A stretch of DNA of 64,000 nucleotides, taken from the NCBI GenBank assembly GCA_040218875.1, contig JAVJQP010000146.1; one strand, written 5' to 3'. Shown one piece after another: positions 8,516-16,412 of the stretch. The notes under the pieces were generated by a model. That model saw nothing but the letters and a program-made list of their open reading frames with translations. It was not told the origin of the DNA and searched no databases. The DNA comes from Coleofasciculus sp937127375. Lineage in GTDB: Bacteria; Cyanobacteriota; Cyanobacteriia; Cyanobacteriales; Coleofasciculaceae. The number at the start of each line of letters is the position of its first letter. The stretch's first letter is position 1. A program made the position numbers and the translations under genes.

Positions 8516-9496
8516 ATGGATTCGACTGCTAATTTGCCAGGGGCATTGACTACCCTTGACCAGAGTCCAGTTGTCGCGACTTCTGAGCTAAGCAAAGTCT
8601 ATCGCACTGGCTTTTGGCTGAATCAAAAAATTGAATCACTGAAAAACTGTTCTCTCTGTGTTGAACCGGGAGAGACGTTTGGCTTGCTTGGTCCGAATGG
8701 GGCAGGTAAAACGACGCTATTGAAAATTTTACTGGGGATTGTCCGTCCTACCTCTGGACGGGCTTGGCTGATGGGAAAACCCATTGGCGATCGCGGAGTA
8801 AAGCAGCGAATCGGGTATTTGCCAGAAAATCCCTATTTCTATGACTATCTGACAGGTTGGGAATTCTTGCAACTGACCGCCGGGTTGTTTCAAATCCCCA
8901 AAAGTCGTCAACGTCAACGCATTCCCCAATTGCTGGAGTTAGTTGGGTTATCGAAGTCGGCGGCGAAAAAAAAGCAGTTGCGACAGTATTCTAAGGGAAT
9001 GCTTCAGCGCATCGGTATGGCACAAGCCCTGATCAATGACCCTGATTTAGTGTTTCTGGATGAGCCGATGTCGGGACTCGATCCCATGGGACGCTATCAG
9101 ATCCGGGAAATTATTCTCTCACTCAAGGAGCAAGGTAAAACCATTTTCTTCAATAGCCACGTTTTATCCGATGTGGAGAAGATATGCGATCGCATTGCGA
9201 TTCTGGCACAGGGAGAGTTAATTTGTGTTGGCACACTGGATGAACTTTTGGGTGTAGCGACTCATTACCAAGTTCGTGGGAAAGGCGGTAACCTCGACAT
9301 TCTCCAGCGCTGGGTTAAGGAACTGGCATTCGAGGAAGATCGCTGGTACGGTGAACTCAAAGGCGAACCCCAAGAATTTATTGCCAGTCTGCGCCTGATG
9401 GGAGCGCAATTAATCGAGATTACCCTAGCACGTTCCTCGTTAGAGGAATTTTTCATGCAGCAGTTACAGCAGCGGGGGATTGAATCGAGCCATTAG
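8516..9496 (+). CDS. ABC transporter ATP-binding protein (CcmA/DrrA-type)
   Basis: A 326-residue ATPase subunit. Walker A GPNGAGKT at residues 59-66, the signature YSKGMLQRIG, Walker B LVFLDEP and the switch histidine in FFNSHVLSDVEKICDR are all present. The C-terminal ~80 residues match the accessory region of the multidrug/NatA/GldA-like branch of ABC-2 exporters. No permease partner lies next to it: the next gene is acetolactate synthase, so the membrane subunit must be elsewhere. The substrate cannot be deduced. The ATG is preceded closely by AGGGA. A purine-rich repeat tract follows immediately after the stop. Confidence 0.88.
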   Translation: MDSTANLPGALTTLDQSPVVATSELSKVYRTGFWLNQKIESLKNCSLCVEPGETFGLLGPNGAGKTTLLKILLGIVRPTSGRAWLMGKPIGDRGVKQRIGYLPENPYFYDYLTGWEFLQLTAGLFQIPKSRQRQRIPQLLELVGLSKSAAKKKQLRQYSKGMLQRIGMAQALINDPDLVFLDEPMSGLDPMGRYQIREIILSLKEQGKTIFFNSHVLSDVEKICDRIAILAQGELICVGTLDELLGVATHYQVRGKGGNLDILQRWVKELAFEEDRWYGELKGEPQEFIASLRLMGAQLIEITLARSSLEEFFMQQLQQRGIESSH

Positions 9497-9641
9497 CAGG
9501 GAGATGGGGGAGATGGGGAGCAGAGGGAGATGGGGAGCAGAGGGAGCAGGGGAAGCAGAGGGAGCAGAGGGAGCAGGGGAAGCAGGGGGAGCAGGGGGAG
9601 CAGAGGGATTATAAATGACCAATGACCAATGACCAATGACA
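9495..9641. repeat. Purine-rich GGGAGAT/GGGAGCAG repeat followed by AATGACC heptamers
   Basis: From 9495 to about 9609 runs a degenerate G/A-rich array with units GGGGAGAT and GGGAGCAG(A). From 9614 to 9641 are four AATGACC heptamers. Similar purine tracts are at 19111-19178, 20030-20104, 25729-25819 and 44090-44130. There is no open frame of coding character. Confidence 0.85.
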
Positions 9642-9781
9642 ACTAGACAGTGATCCTATATTTGTTTTAGACTAAAAGGCTACTTGCTCAATTTCAAAGA
9701 TCTACCATAGGTTTGGTGAACCTATTGTCAGGTTATACAAAACTCTAAGAAAAACCGTTAATCATTTAGTGAGGGTATCTG

Positions 9782-11641
9782 GTGCGTTACCAAAGTATCT
9801 CTAAAAAAGAAGTCCAACAAAAAACCGTTACCCGTCGCACGGGTGCTTACGCCCTGATGGATAGTCTGAAGCGTCATGGGGTTGAGCATATTTTTGGCTA
9901 TCCCGGTGGTGCAATCCTGCCGATCTATGATGAACTGTATCAGTGGGAAGAGCGCGGGGAAATGCAACATTTCTTGGTTCGCCATGAACAGGGTGCGGCT
10001 CATGCGGCGGATGGATATGCCCGGGCGACAGGAAAAGTGGGTGTCTGTTTTGCGACATCGGGTCCTGGGGCGACAAACTTAGTTACAGGGATTGCTACCG
10101 CCCACATGGATTCGATTCCCTTGGTGGTGATTACCGGACAGGTGACACGGGCGGCGATTGGTTCGGATGCGTTCCAAGAAACGGATATCTTCGGCATTAC
10201 GCTGCCGATTGTCAAACATTCTTATGTGGTGCGTGATCCTCGTGATATGGCGTGGATTGTGGCTGAAGCGTTCCATATTGCTAGTACCGGTCGTCCGGGT
10301 CCAGTGTTAATTGATGTTCCCAAGGATGTGGGGCTAGAAGAATTTGACTACACCCCTGTTGATCCGGGTATGGTTAAGCTGACGGGGTATCGTCCTACGG
10401 TTAAGGGAAATCCCCGGCAAATTAATCAGGCGTTGCATCTGATCCGAGAGTCGCAGCAACCGTTACTGTATGTCGGCGGCGGTGCGATTACAGCGAATGC
10501 CCATGAGCAAGTCAAGCAATTGGCAGAAACGTTCCAAATTCCAGTCACGACAACGCTGATGGGGAAAGGGGCGTTTGATGAATCTCATCCGTTGTCGGTG
10601 GGAATGTTGGGAATGCATGGCACGGCTTATGCTAATTTTGCCGTGAGTGAATGTGATTTACTGATTGCCGTCGGTGCGCGGTTTGATGATCGCGTTACTG
10701 GGAAGCTGGATCAGTTTGCTTGCCATGCTAAGGTGATTCATATCGATATTGACCCGGCGGAAGTGGGTAAAAACCGCGCCCCCCAAGTGCCAATTGTCGG
10801 CGATGTGCAGCAGGTGCTGGCTAAGTTATTACGGCGCTACGAGGAACAGGAAATTCCGGCTGATCCGAACCAAACTCAGGCATGGCTGAAGCGAATTCAG
10901 CGTTGGCGTCAAGAGTATCCCTTAGAAGCGCCCCAGTATCCCGATACGATTTCGCCGCAAGAGGTGATTGTGGAGTTGGATCGGCAAGCCCCAGATGCAT
11001 ACTACACCACGGATGTGGGTCAGCATCAGATGTGGGCAGCGCAATTTCTGAAGACGGGACCGCGCCGTTGGATTTCCAGTGCTGGTTTAGGCACAATGGG
11101 ATACGGAGTTCCTGCGGCTATGGGTGTGAAGGTTGCCCTACCGGATCAGCAAGTGGTTTGTGTGGCGGGTGATGCTTCGGTACAAATGAATATTCAGGAG
11201 CTAGGAACCATAGCACAGTATGGCATTAGTGTCAAGACTGTGATTATTAACAATGGCTGGCAAGGAATGGTGCGCCAGTGGCAAGAGGCGTTTTTTGGAC
11301 AGCGGTATTCGTCCTCGAATATGGAAATAGGAATGCCGGATTTTGTTATTCTGTGCCAAGCTTATGGGGTCAAGGGCATGGTGGTGAAGCATCGCGACGA
11401 ACTCAAGGACGCGATCGCCGAAATGTTAGCGTATGATGGTCCGGTGTTGTTGGATGTCCGCGTCACCAAGAATGAGAATTGTTATCCGATGGTTGCACCG
11501 GGTAAGAGTAATGCCCAAATGATCGGATTGCCAGAACGCCGCCAGCAAGAACAGGTGGCTGAGGTGGTCGATTGCAGTAACTGTGGGACTCAGAATCCAA
11601 CCACAAATCATTTCTGTCCGGTTTGTGGGACGAAACTGTAA
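9782..11641 (+). CDS. ilvB: Acetolactate synthase large subunit with C-terminal zinc ribbon
   Basis: The enzyme is thiamine diphosphate-dependent and joins two pyruvates (or pyruvate and 2-oxobutyrate) in valine, leucine and isoleucine synthesis. The 619-residue protein shows FGYPGGAILPIYDEL, the catalytic glutamate in VRHEQGAAHAADGY (Glu69), the FAD/ThDP middle domain and the cofactor segment GDASVQMNIQELG...IINNGWQGMVRQW. The start is a GTG at 9782. The odd feature is the end: C598-x2-C601...C612-x2-C615, a zinc-ribbon-like tail after a normal AHAS C-terminus. The regulatory small subunit (ilvN) is not in the window. A hairpin with a T-run follows. Confidence 0.93.
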   Translation: MRYQSISKKEVQQKTVTRRTGAYALMDSLKRHGVEHIFGYPGGAILPIYDELYQWEERGEMQHFLVRHEQGAAHAADGYARATGKVGVCFATSGPGATNLVTGIATAHMDSIPLVVITGQVTRAAIGSDAFQETDIFGITLPIVKHSYVVRDPRDMAWIVAEAFHIASTGRPGPVLIDVPKDVGLEEFDYTPVDPGMVKLTGYRPTVKGNPRQINQALHLIRESQQPLLYVGGGAITANAHEQVKQLAETFQIPVTTTLMGKGAFDESHPLSVGMLGMHGTAYANFAVSECDLLIAVGARFDDRVTGKLDQFACHAKVIHIDIDPAEVGKNRAPQVPIVGDVQQVLAKLLRRYEEQEIPADPNQTQAWLKRIQRWRQEYPLEAPQYPDTISPQEVIVELDRQAPDAYYTTDVGQHQMWAAQFLKTGPRRWISSAGLGTMGYGVPAAMGVKVALPDQQVVCVAGDASVQMNIQELGTIAQYGISVKTVIINNGWQGMVRQWQEAFFGQRYSSSNMEIGMPDFVILCQAYGVKGMVVKHRDELKDAIAEMLAYDGPVLLDVRVTKNENCYPMVAPGKSNAQMIGLPERRQQEQVAEVVDCSNCGTQNPTTNHFCPVCGTKL

Positions 11642-11666
11642 TCAGTTACTGGGAAATTGGATAGTC

Positions 11667-11698
11667 AAAAGTCCCTTGCACTTGTGGGGGGCTTTTTT
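11667..11698 (+). terminator. Intrinsic terminator after ilvB
   Basis: AAAAGTCCC pairs with GGGGGCTTTT (one G-T pair) around a short loop and is followed by a T-run, 25 bases after the ilvB stop. Confidence 0.7.
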
Positions 11699-11856
11699 GG
11701 TGCTGTTTTCTCTATTAGGGGTGCTGAATAAATAAGTTAATCTTAAACGGCGCGAGGCTCCTGGCGGTTTAGCTGAATGTCTACAACTAGCTGGTAGTCG
11801 GGACTTCAATGCTTCTGGCACAAGGTTTACCAACAACGAATCTAGGTTAGTTGAGG

Positions 11857-12282
11857 TTAATAGTCCTCAAATTCAATAGAATCGAGCAGGCTAATACTGA
11901 TTGGTGAGACTTTCTGAGCTATTTCCGGCGAATTTGAGAATACATCATTCTCGATATGCGGATAGTCGCACTGGGGAGAAAATCCATGGTTTCTTGTAGG
12001 TGTATTGTCTTGCCTATCTCCATCTCCGTGTTGCCCTGGAATATAACTATAGTGAGTAATCCAGCTATCGTTAACTTGTTGGATATGGCGCAGTTCATGT
12101 TCATTGGCGGCAAACAACCAATGTCCATCCGAATGAAAGGCAAACACACTGGCTAGATGACAGTGATAGGATTCATAATACTTGGGACAACTCCCAGACG
12201 CAGAACATTGACTATCAAAAAAGGGACAGTGTATGGTGGAACAGACATTGATTGTAGCTTGTATAACGTTCAAACGCTTCAT
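11857..12282 (-). CDS. Cysteine/histidine-rich hypothetical protein
   Basis: A 141-residue protein that I do not recognise. It begins MKRLNVIQATINVCSTIHCP and carries a cluster of Cys and His in the first 45 residues (CSTIHCPFFDSQCSASGSC, then YHCH), which could bind a metal. The middle has many Trp, His and Tyr residues; the end is acidic. No signal peptide or membrane helix is obvious. The sequence just upstream (12300-12360) is AT-rich and could hold its promoter. Real coding is likely but not certain. Confidence 0.55.
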   Translation of the reverse strand: MKRLNVIQATINVCSTIHCPFFDSQCSASGSCPKYYESYHCHLASVFAFHSDGHWLFAANEHELRHIQQVNDSWITHYSYIPGQHGDGDRQDNTPTRNHGFSPQCDYPHIENDVFSNSPEIAQKVSPISISLLDSIEFEDY

Positions 12283-12493
12283 AGATTTACCCCTGGCTGA
12301 TTTGTGGCTAAAGCACTTTTCCCGCCCTAAAAATGTAGTTATATATACTATAATTATATTGTCAAGAGTTGGGAAGTGAAAACCGCAGCTCCTCGGAAAT
12401 GGTTAAGGGTGAGCAGATCACAATCCCTTCCGTCTGTGGTGGTCAACGCATCGCGGGTTTCGGAAGTATGAGGTAGTTTAGCCATGACGCGAC

Positions 12494-15400
12494 TTAGGGA
12501 ATAATAATATCCACCTCCGAGACACCCGATCGCTCGGCTTGCTGACAACGCTGCTGGTAAAATTGAACCACGCGATCGCGATCGTCCCATTGCCACAGTT
12601 GAGTGAAAATCTGCTGCGCTTTGGTATACTCTTTCTCCACATACAGATGCACCCCCCGTTCAAACTCCGTCCGAGTTTGTCGCTTCAATTCAATCAGTGG
12701 CGGCGGGTTACCATCAAACACCTCAAATATCGCGATCGGTTGGAGTTTTCCTTTCACCGTCACTCGACCTAAGAAACGATAACTATAATGGTGAGCATTT
12801 GTCAACCCATTTAACGTTTCTTCGCTAATTAAAATCTCCACCCCAAAAACCTTAGTTAATCCCTCCAAACGCGAGGCTAAATTCACCGCATCCGAAATCA
12901 CTGTTGTATCCATTCGCTGAGACTCTCCCACCGTTCCCAACATTAAACTCCCTGTATGCAAACCAATCCCAATTGCAATCGGTTCATACCCACAGGTTTG
13001 ACGGTGATCATTATACAAACTGACTTGCTTTTGCATCTCAATTGCCGCTTGTACTGCATCATCAGCCATCTGGGGAAATAATGCCATTACCGCATCGCCA
13101 ATATATTTATCAATAAATCCACGATAATTGCGAATTACGGGACTCACACGACCTAAATATGAATTCAGAAAATCAAAATTTGCTTTCGGTGACAATTGTT
13201 CCGACAAACTGGTAAACGAACGAATATCGGCAAATAAAATAGACATTTCTTTTTGCACCTGATCCCCTAATTGCACATCCACAATACTTTCTCGTTCCAA
13301 AAATTGCAGAAATTCATAAGGGACAAACCTTCCGTAAGCGGCATTGATTTTAGCTAAGCGGAGATGGGTTTTAATTCGGGCTAATAGTTCATTCTTTAAC
13401 ACAGGCTTGGTTAAATAATCATTCGCGCCAACCGCAAACCCCTCCACTAAATCAGAAATCTGGTTTTTCGCTGTTAACAAGACAATCGGTAGTTCATTGG
13501 GGAGAAATTGTTCCCGCAGTTTTTTACACAGTTCATACCCCGTCATTTGCGGCATCATTATATCCAGCAAAATTAGATCAGGTTTGAACCCTAAGCGAAT
13601 CAACTCTAACGCTTCCAAGGCACTAGAGGCTTGGGTAATTGCATAATTTTGCAACGATAGATGATTGACAATTACCTGGAGATTCGTGGGTTCATCATCC
13701 ACAATTAAAATGTGGAAGGTTCCCTCTGGAGTAACCGCCATCTCTTGAGCGATGAGAATGCGATCCGGGCTAACAGTTCGCGGTGTATAATCTTGCACCT
13801 GGGAGACTTCGACGGAGGATTGATAATCAACCTTTTCCTGAGATAAAGGCAGCGTAAATGTAAAGCGTGACCCCACTCCCACCGTAGACTCAACCTTAAT
13901 TATCCCGCCGTGAAGTTCAACCAGTTGTTTGGTAATAGCTAAACCTAATCCCGTTCCTCCATAGTGGCGAGCAATGGAACCATCGGCTTGTTCAAACGAT
14001 TCAAAAATGCGATCAATTTTGTCCAGTGGAATGCCAATTCCGGTGTCTATTACATGAATTTCCAGCATATCATTAACTGGCGTCGCGGAAACTTCAATGG
14101 TTCCCTGTTCCGTAAACTTAATCCCATTACTGACTAAATTATATAAAATCTGTTGAACACGGTTTTCATCGGCATCAACCGGGGGAGTCTCTGGATTGAT
14201 ACTATTGATTAACTCGATCGGTTTCTTACCCACCAGCGGTTGAGAAATGGTTAACACTACATGAGTTACTTCTCGAATTCCGATAGGTTTAATATTCAGT
14301 TGTAGGTTATGGTGTTTGAGTTGCGAGAAATCCAGTAAATCATTAACAAGCTGGTGCAATCGTCTGCCACTGGAAACAATGAGCGACAAGTTAAACCGAG
14401 TCGCATCCGATAGGTTTCCTGTTACTCCATCAATCAACGATTCGGCAATGCCAATAATTCCATTCAAGGGAGTTTTAAGTTCATGAGATGTGTTCGCTAA
14501 AAATTCATCCTTAAGCTGATCGAGTCGTTGTAAGACAGTATTTTTTGTTTCTAATTCTATGGCATAATCTTGCAGGAGGTGATGAGCTTGGGTAAATCGA
14601 CGCTCTAACAGAATGCCCAAGATGAGAATAAAAAGTAATGTTCCCCAAGGATAAAGTTTTTGATACCAGTTCACCCACTCTAGGCGATAAATCAAAATAT
14701 CATTAATGGCGGATAGGGTGAGCAGACTAAATCCTAATGTAAAGAGTTTAGCTTCAACGTTACCCGTCCGAGAAATTTGCACTGCCTTGGTTAAAATCAT
14801 TATCGCACTGGCTAAAAACAAGAATTGAGCCAAAGTGACGGTTTGACTCCAAGAAAAGGTGTGAGTGGTGACTAAGGTTAACGCGGCTACGGCATAAGCC
14901 AGATGAATTTTCCAGAGATGGCGAATAATAGACTGGCATCTCATCTTAAACATTTCTTGAAAGAAAAGACAACCACTTACAGGTATCAGATAGAATGATG
15001 TATATTCCCAGAAGCGTAATGCTTCTAGATGATTAATAAATACAGGGATAAAAAAAGACCGCGATAGGGTATATATACCGATCATCGTTGTTAAAACACC
15101 AAAGTAAAAGTATGATTTTTTTTCGGGGCGGCTTAAAGACAATCCCAGAATGATTAATCCTAACGCAAAAAATAGAATACCGAGTAATGCATGGCTTTGT
15201 TGTTGAAAGAAACGTTTAATTACAGTATTGTGATTACCCAAGACAACGCGATCAAATAATCCGATATAAATTGAAGCATTTTCTCCGACATACACCCGAA
15301 ATAAGAGGGTTTGATGCTGAAATCCTGGCTCAAGTTGAACGAGTGGCAATTGATAGTCTGTTAGTATGGCTTGTCCAGCCGCATTGAGTGACCATTGATT

Positions 15401-15844
15401 ATAGAGATGTTGCTCTCCTAAATATACATCTAATATATAAGGTACAGCGCCAAAATAGAGAGTCGGTGAGTGCCATTTTTTAGCGGGTAAAGGAACACGC
15501 AACCACAGAACTTGAACATTTTTATGGCTTGGTTTTTGGAGTTTTCCGGGAAACTGAAATGACTGCCATTGTTCACGAGATATCGGATTCTGCGTCGCTT
15601 CTGAAAGCCTGGGTTGTTGGTGATAAAAATCACCCCAATGATATTGCCATCCCTGAGTTATTTCTACCAGTGAGGATGAAACTGGCGCAACTGGAGATTG
15701 AGCTGAACCAGATACCGTGTAGACGACTAGGCAACTGAATAGTGTTAAAATAAATGCGCCTAGATAAGAAAGTCGAGGTTTTTGAGGTAGCCGATGTGAG
15801 CGCAATTGCTTCCATCGTTGCTTTATCCATGCACCCCTAGTCAT
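12494..15844 (-). CDS. Hybrid sensor kinase-response regulator-adenylyl/guanylyl cyclase
   Basis: A 1116-residue multidomain signalling protein. It has an N-terminal signal or membrane helix (about 26-48), a periplasmic region with a 7TMR-DISM extracellular-like fold (about 60-205), seven membrane helices (about 215-415), and HisKA with phospho-acceptor His454 (SHELKTPLNG). A HATPase (N, G1 and G2 boxes about 565-665), a receiver domain with Asp761 (LLDIMMPQMTGYE) and a class III cyclase (about 860-1060) follow. The cyclase keeps both metal aspartates, Asp873 (FADIRSFTSLSE) and Asp917 (KYIGDAVMALF); Lys913 favours ATP as substrate. A short TPR-like tail follows. The layout recalls cyanobacterial CyaC, but with a 7TM input. 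It may make cAMP in response to an extracellular ligand; the ligand is unknown. Confidence 0.9.
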   Translation of the reverse strand: MTRGAWIKQRWKQLRSHRLPQKPRLSYLGAFILTLFSCLVVYTVSGSAQSPVAPVSSSLVEITQGWQYHWGDFYHQQPRLSEATQNPISREQWQSFQFPGKLQKPSHKNVQVLWLRVPLPAKKWHSPTLYFGAVPYILDVYLGEQHLYNQWSLNAAGQAILTDYQLPLVQLEPGFQHQTLLFRVYVGENASIYIGLFDRVVLGNHNTVIKRFFQQQSHALLGILFFALGLIILGLSLSRPEKKSYFYFGVLTTMIGIYTLSRSFFIPVFINHLEALRFWEYTSFYLIPVSGCLFFQEMFKMRCQSIIRHLWKIHLAYAVAALTLVTTHTFSWSQTVTLAQFLFLASAIMILTKAVQISRTGNVEAKLFTLGFSLLTLSAINDILIYRLEWVNWYQKLYPWGTLLFILILGILLERRFTQAHHLLQDYAIELETKNTVLQRLDQLKDEFLANTSHELKTPLNGIIGIAESLIDGVTGNLSDATRFNLSLIVSSGRRLHQLVNDLLDFSQLKHHNLQLNIKPIGIREVTHVVLTISQPLVGKKPIELINSINPETPPVDADENRVQQILYNLVSNGIKFTEQGTIEVSATPVNDMLEIHVIDTGIGIPLDKIDRIFESFEQADGSIARHYGGTGLGLAITKQLVELHGGIIKVESTVGVGSRFTFTLPLSQEKVDYQSSVEVSQVQDYTPRTVSPDRILIAQEMAVTPEGTFHILIVDDEPTNLQVIVNHLSLQNYAITQASSALEALELIRLGFKPDLILLDIMMPQMTGYELCKKLREQFLPNELPIVLLTAKNQISDLVEGFAVGANDYLTKPVLKNELLARIKTHLRLAKINAAYGRFVPYEFLQFLERESIVDVQLGDQVQKEMSILFADIRSFTSLSEQLSPKANFDFLNSYLGRVSPVIRNYRGFIDKYIGDAVMALFPQMADDAVQAAIEMQKQVSLYNDHRQTCGYEPIAIGIGLHTGSLMLGTVGESQRMDTTVISDAVNLASRLEGLTKVFGVEILISEETLNGLTNAHHYSYRFLGRVTVKGKLQPIAIFEVFDGNPPPLIELKRQTRTEFERGVHLYVEKEYTKAQQIFTQLWQWDDRDRVVQFYQQRCQQAERSGVSEVDIIIP

Positions 15845-16405
15845 AGTAGAGTCCCTGTTGTGATTGCTGCTATCCTATTCCTATTGTGAGGCAAGCGGAC
15901 AGAGTTGGCAGCATCCATACATCTGTGAATCTACTCGTGCGGAGTTGGCATTCTACCCACCTGACAAGAAAATGGTATTTATGCCGAAATGGTGATGCAT
16001 CTCAGGTTCTAGTCAACTGACTAATTTTTATGAATTGACAAAATGTCTCATTGATGCTTTTAAAATTAACTTCGCAAAATTCCTCAAATTTTATGACTTT
16101 TTATCTATTTTAATTTTTATATTCAACGGGTTATGCTGAATTATGAATAAAGGCGGGTTGGGTGGCTCAGTTGTTGGTGACAAGCTAGGTTGAAGGGCGG
16201 GTTTTGTTGTTCCGTTGGTGGTGAGGAGGGCGGGTTTTGTTGTTCCGTTGGTGGTGAGGAGGGCGGGTTTTGTTGTTCCGTTATTTCAGCAATAGCTGAC
16301 TTTAGTCCCTAAACCCGCCCCTACATCGCCCCTACAATATAACTATTTAATGATAAAGGACAAATTATCAATGACCAATGACAAATGACCAATGACCAAT
16401 GACCA
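15845..16405. other. Gene-free region with 33-base tandem array
   Basis: No gene. It serves as the divergent promoter region for the cyclase (minus) and AAA-CHASE2 (plus) genes. It contains AT-rich sequence (16020-16150), a three-copy 33-base tandem array at 16195-16282 inside a GGGCGGGTTT element whose other end AAACCCGCCC is at 16311-16320, and an ATGACCA heptamer tract reaching the next start codon. Confidence 0.7.
16195..16282. repeat. 33-base tandem repeat within a GGGCGGGTTT element
   Basis: Units start at 16195, 16228 and 16261, each beginning GGGCGGGTTTTGTTGTTCCG; the third is cut short at 16282. They are essentially identical, so the expansion is recent. The matching right arm AAACCCGCCC is at 16311-16320, making this an expanded version of the five-copy dispersed element. 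Confidence 0.85.
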
Positions 16406-16412
16406 ATGACAA
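16371..16412. repeat. ATGACCA heptamer tract overlapping a start codon
   Basis: About six imperfect ATGACCA/ATGACAA units in tandem. The last ATG of the array, at 16406, is the start codon of the AAA-CHASE2 gene. No Shine-Dalgarno sequence is visible before it. Confidence 0.8.

Noticed and set aside
9495..9641. Possible CRISPR array because of regularly repeated units
   Set aside because: Units are 7-9 bases, contiguous and without spacers; this is short tandem repeat DNA.
10000..10276. Minus-strand frames inside acetolactate synthase
   Set aside because: Shadows of a strongly coding plus-strand gene.
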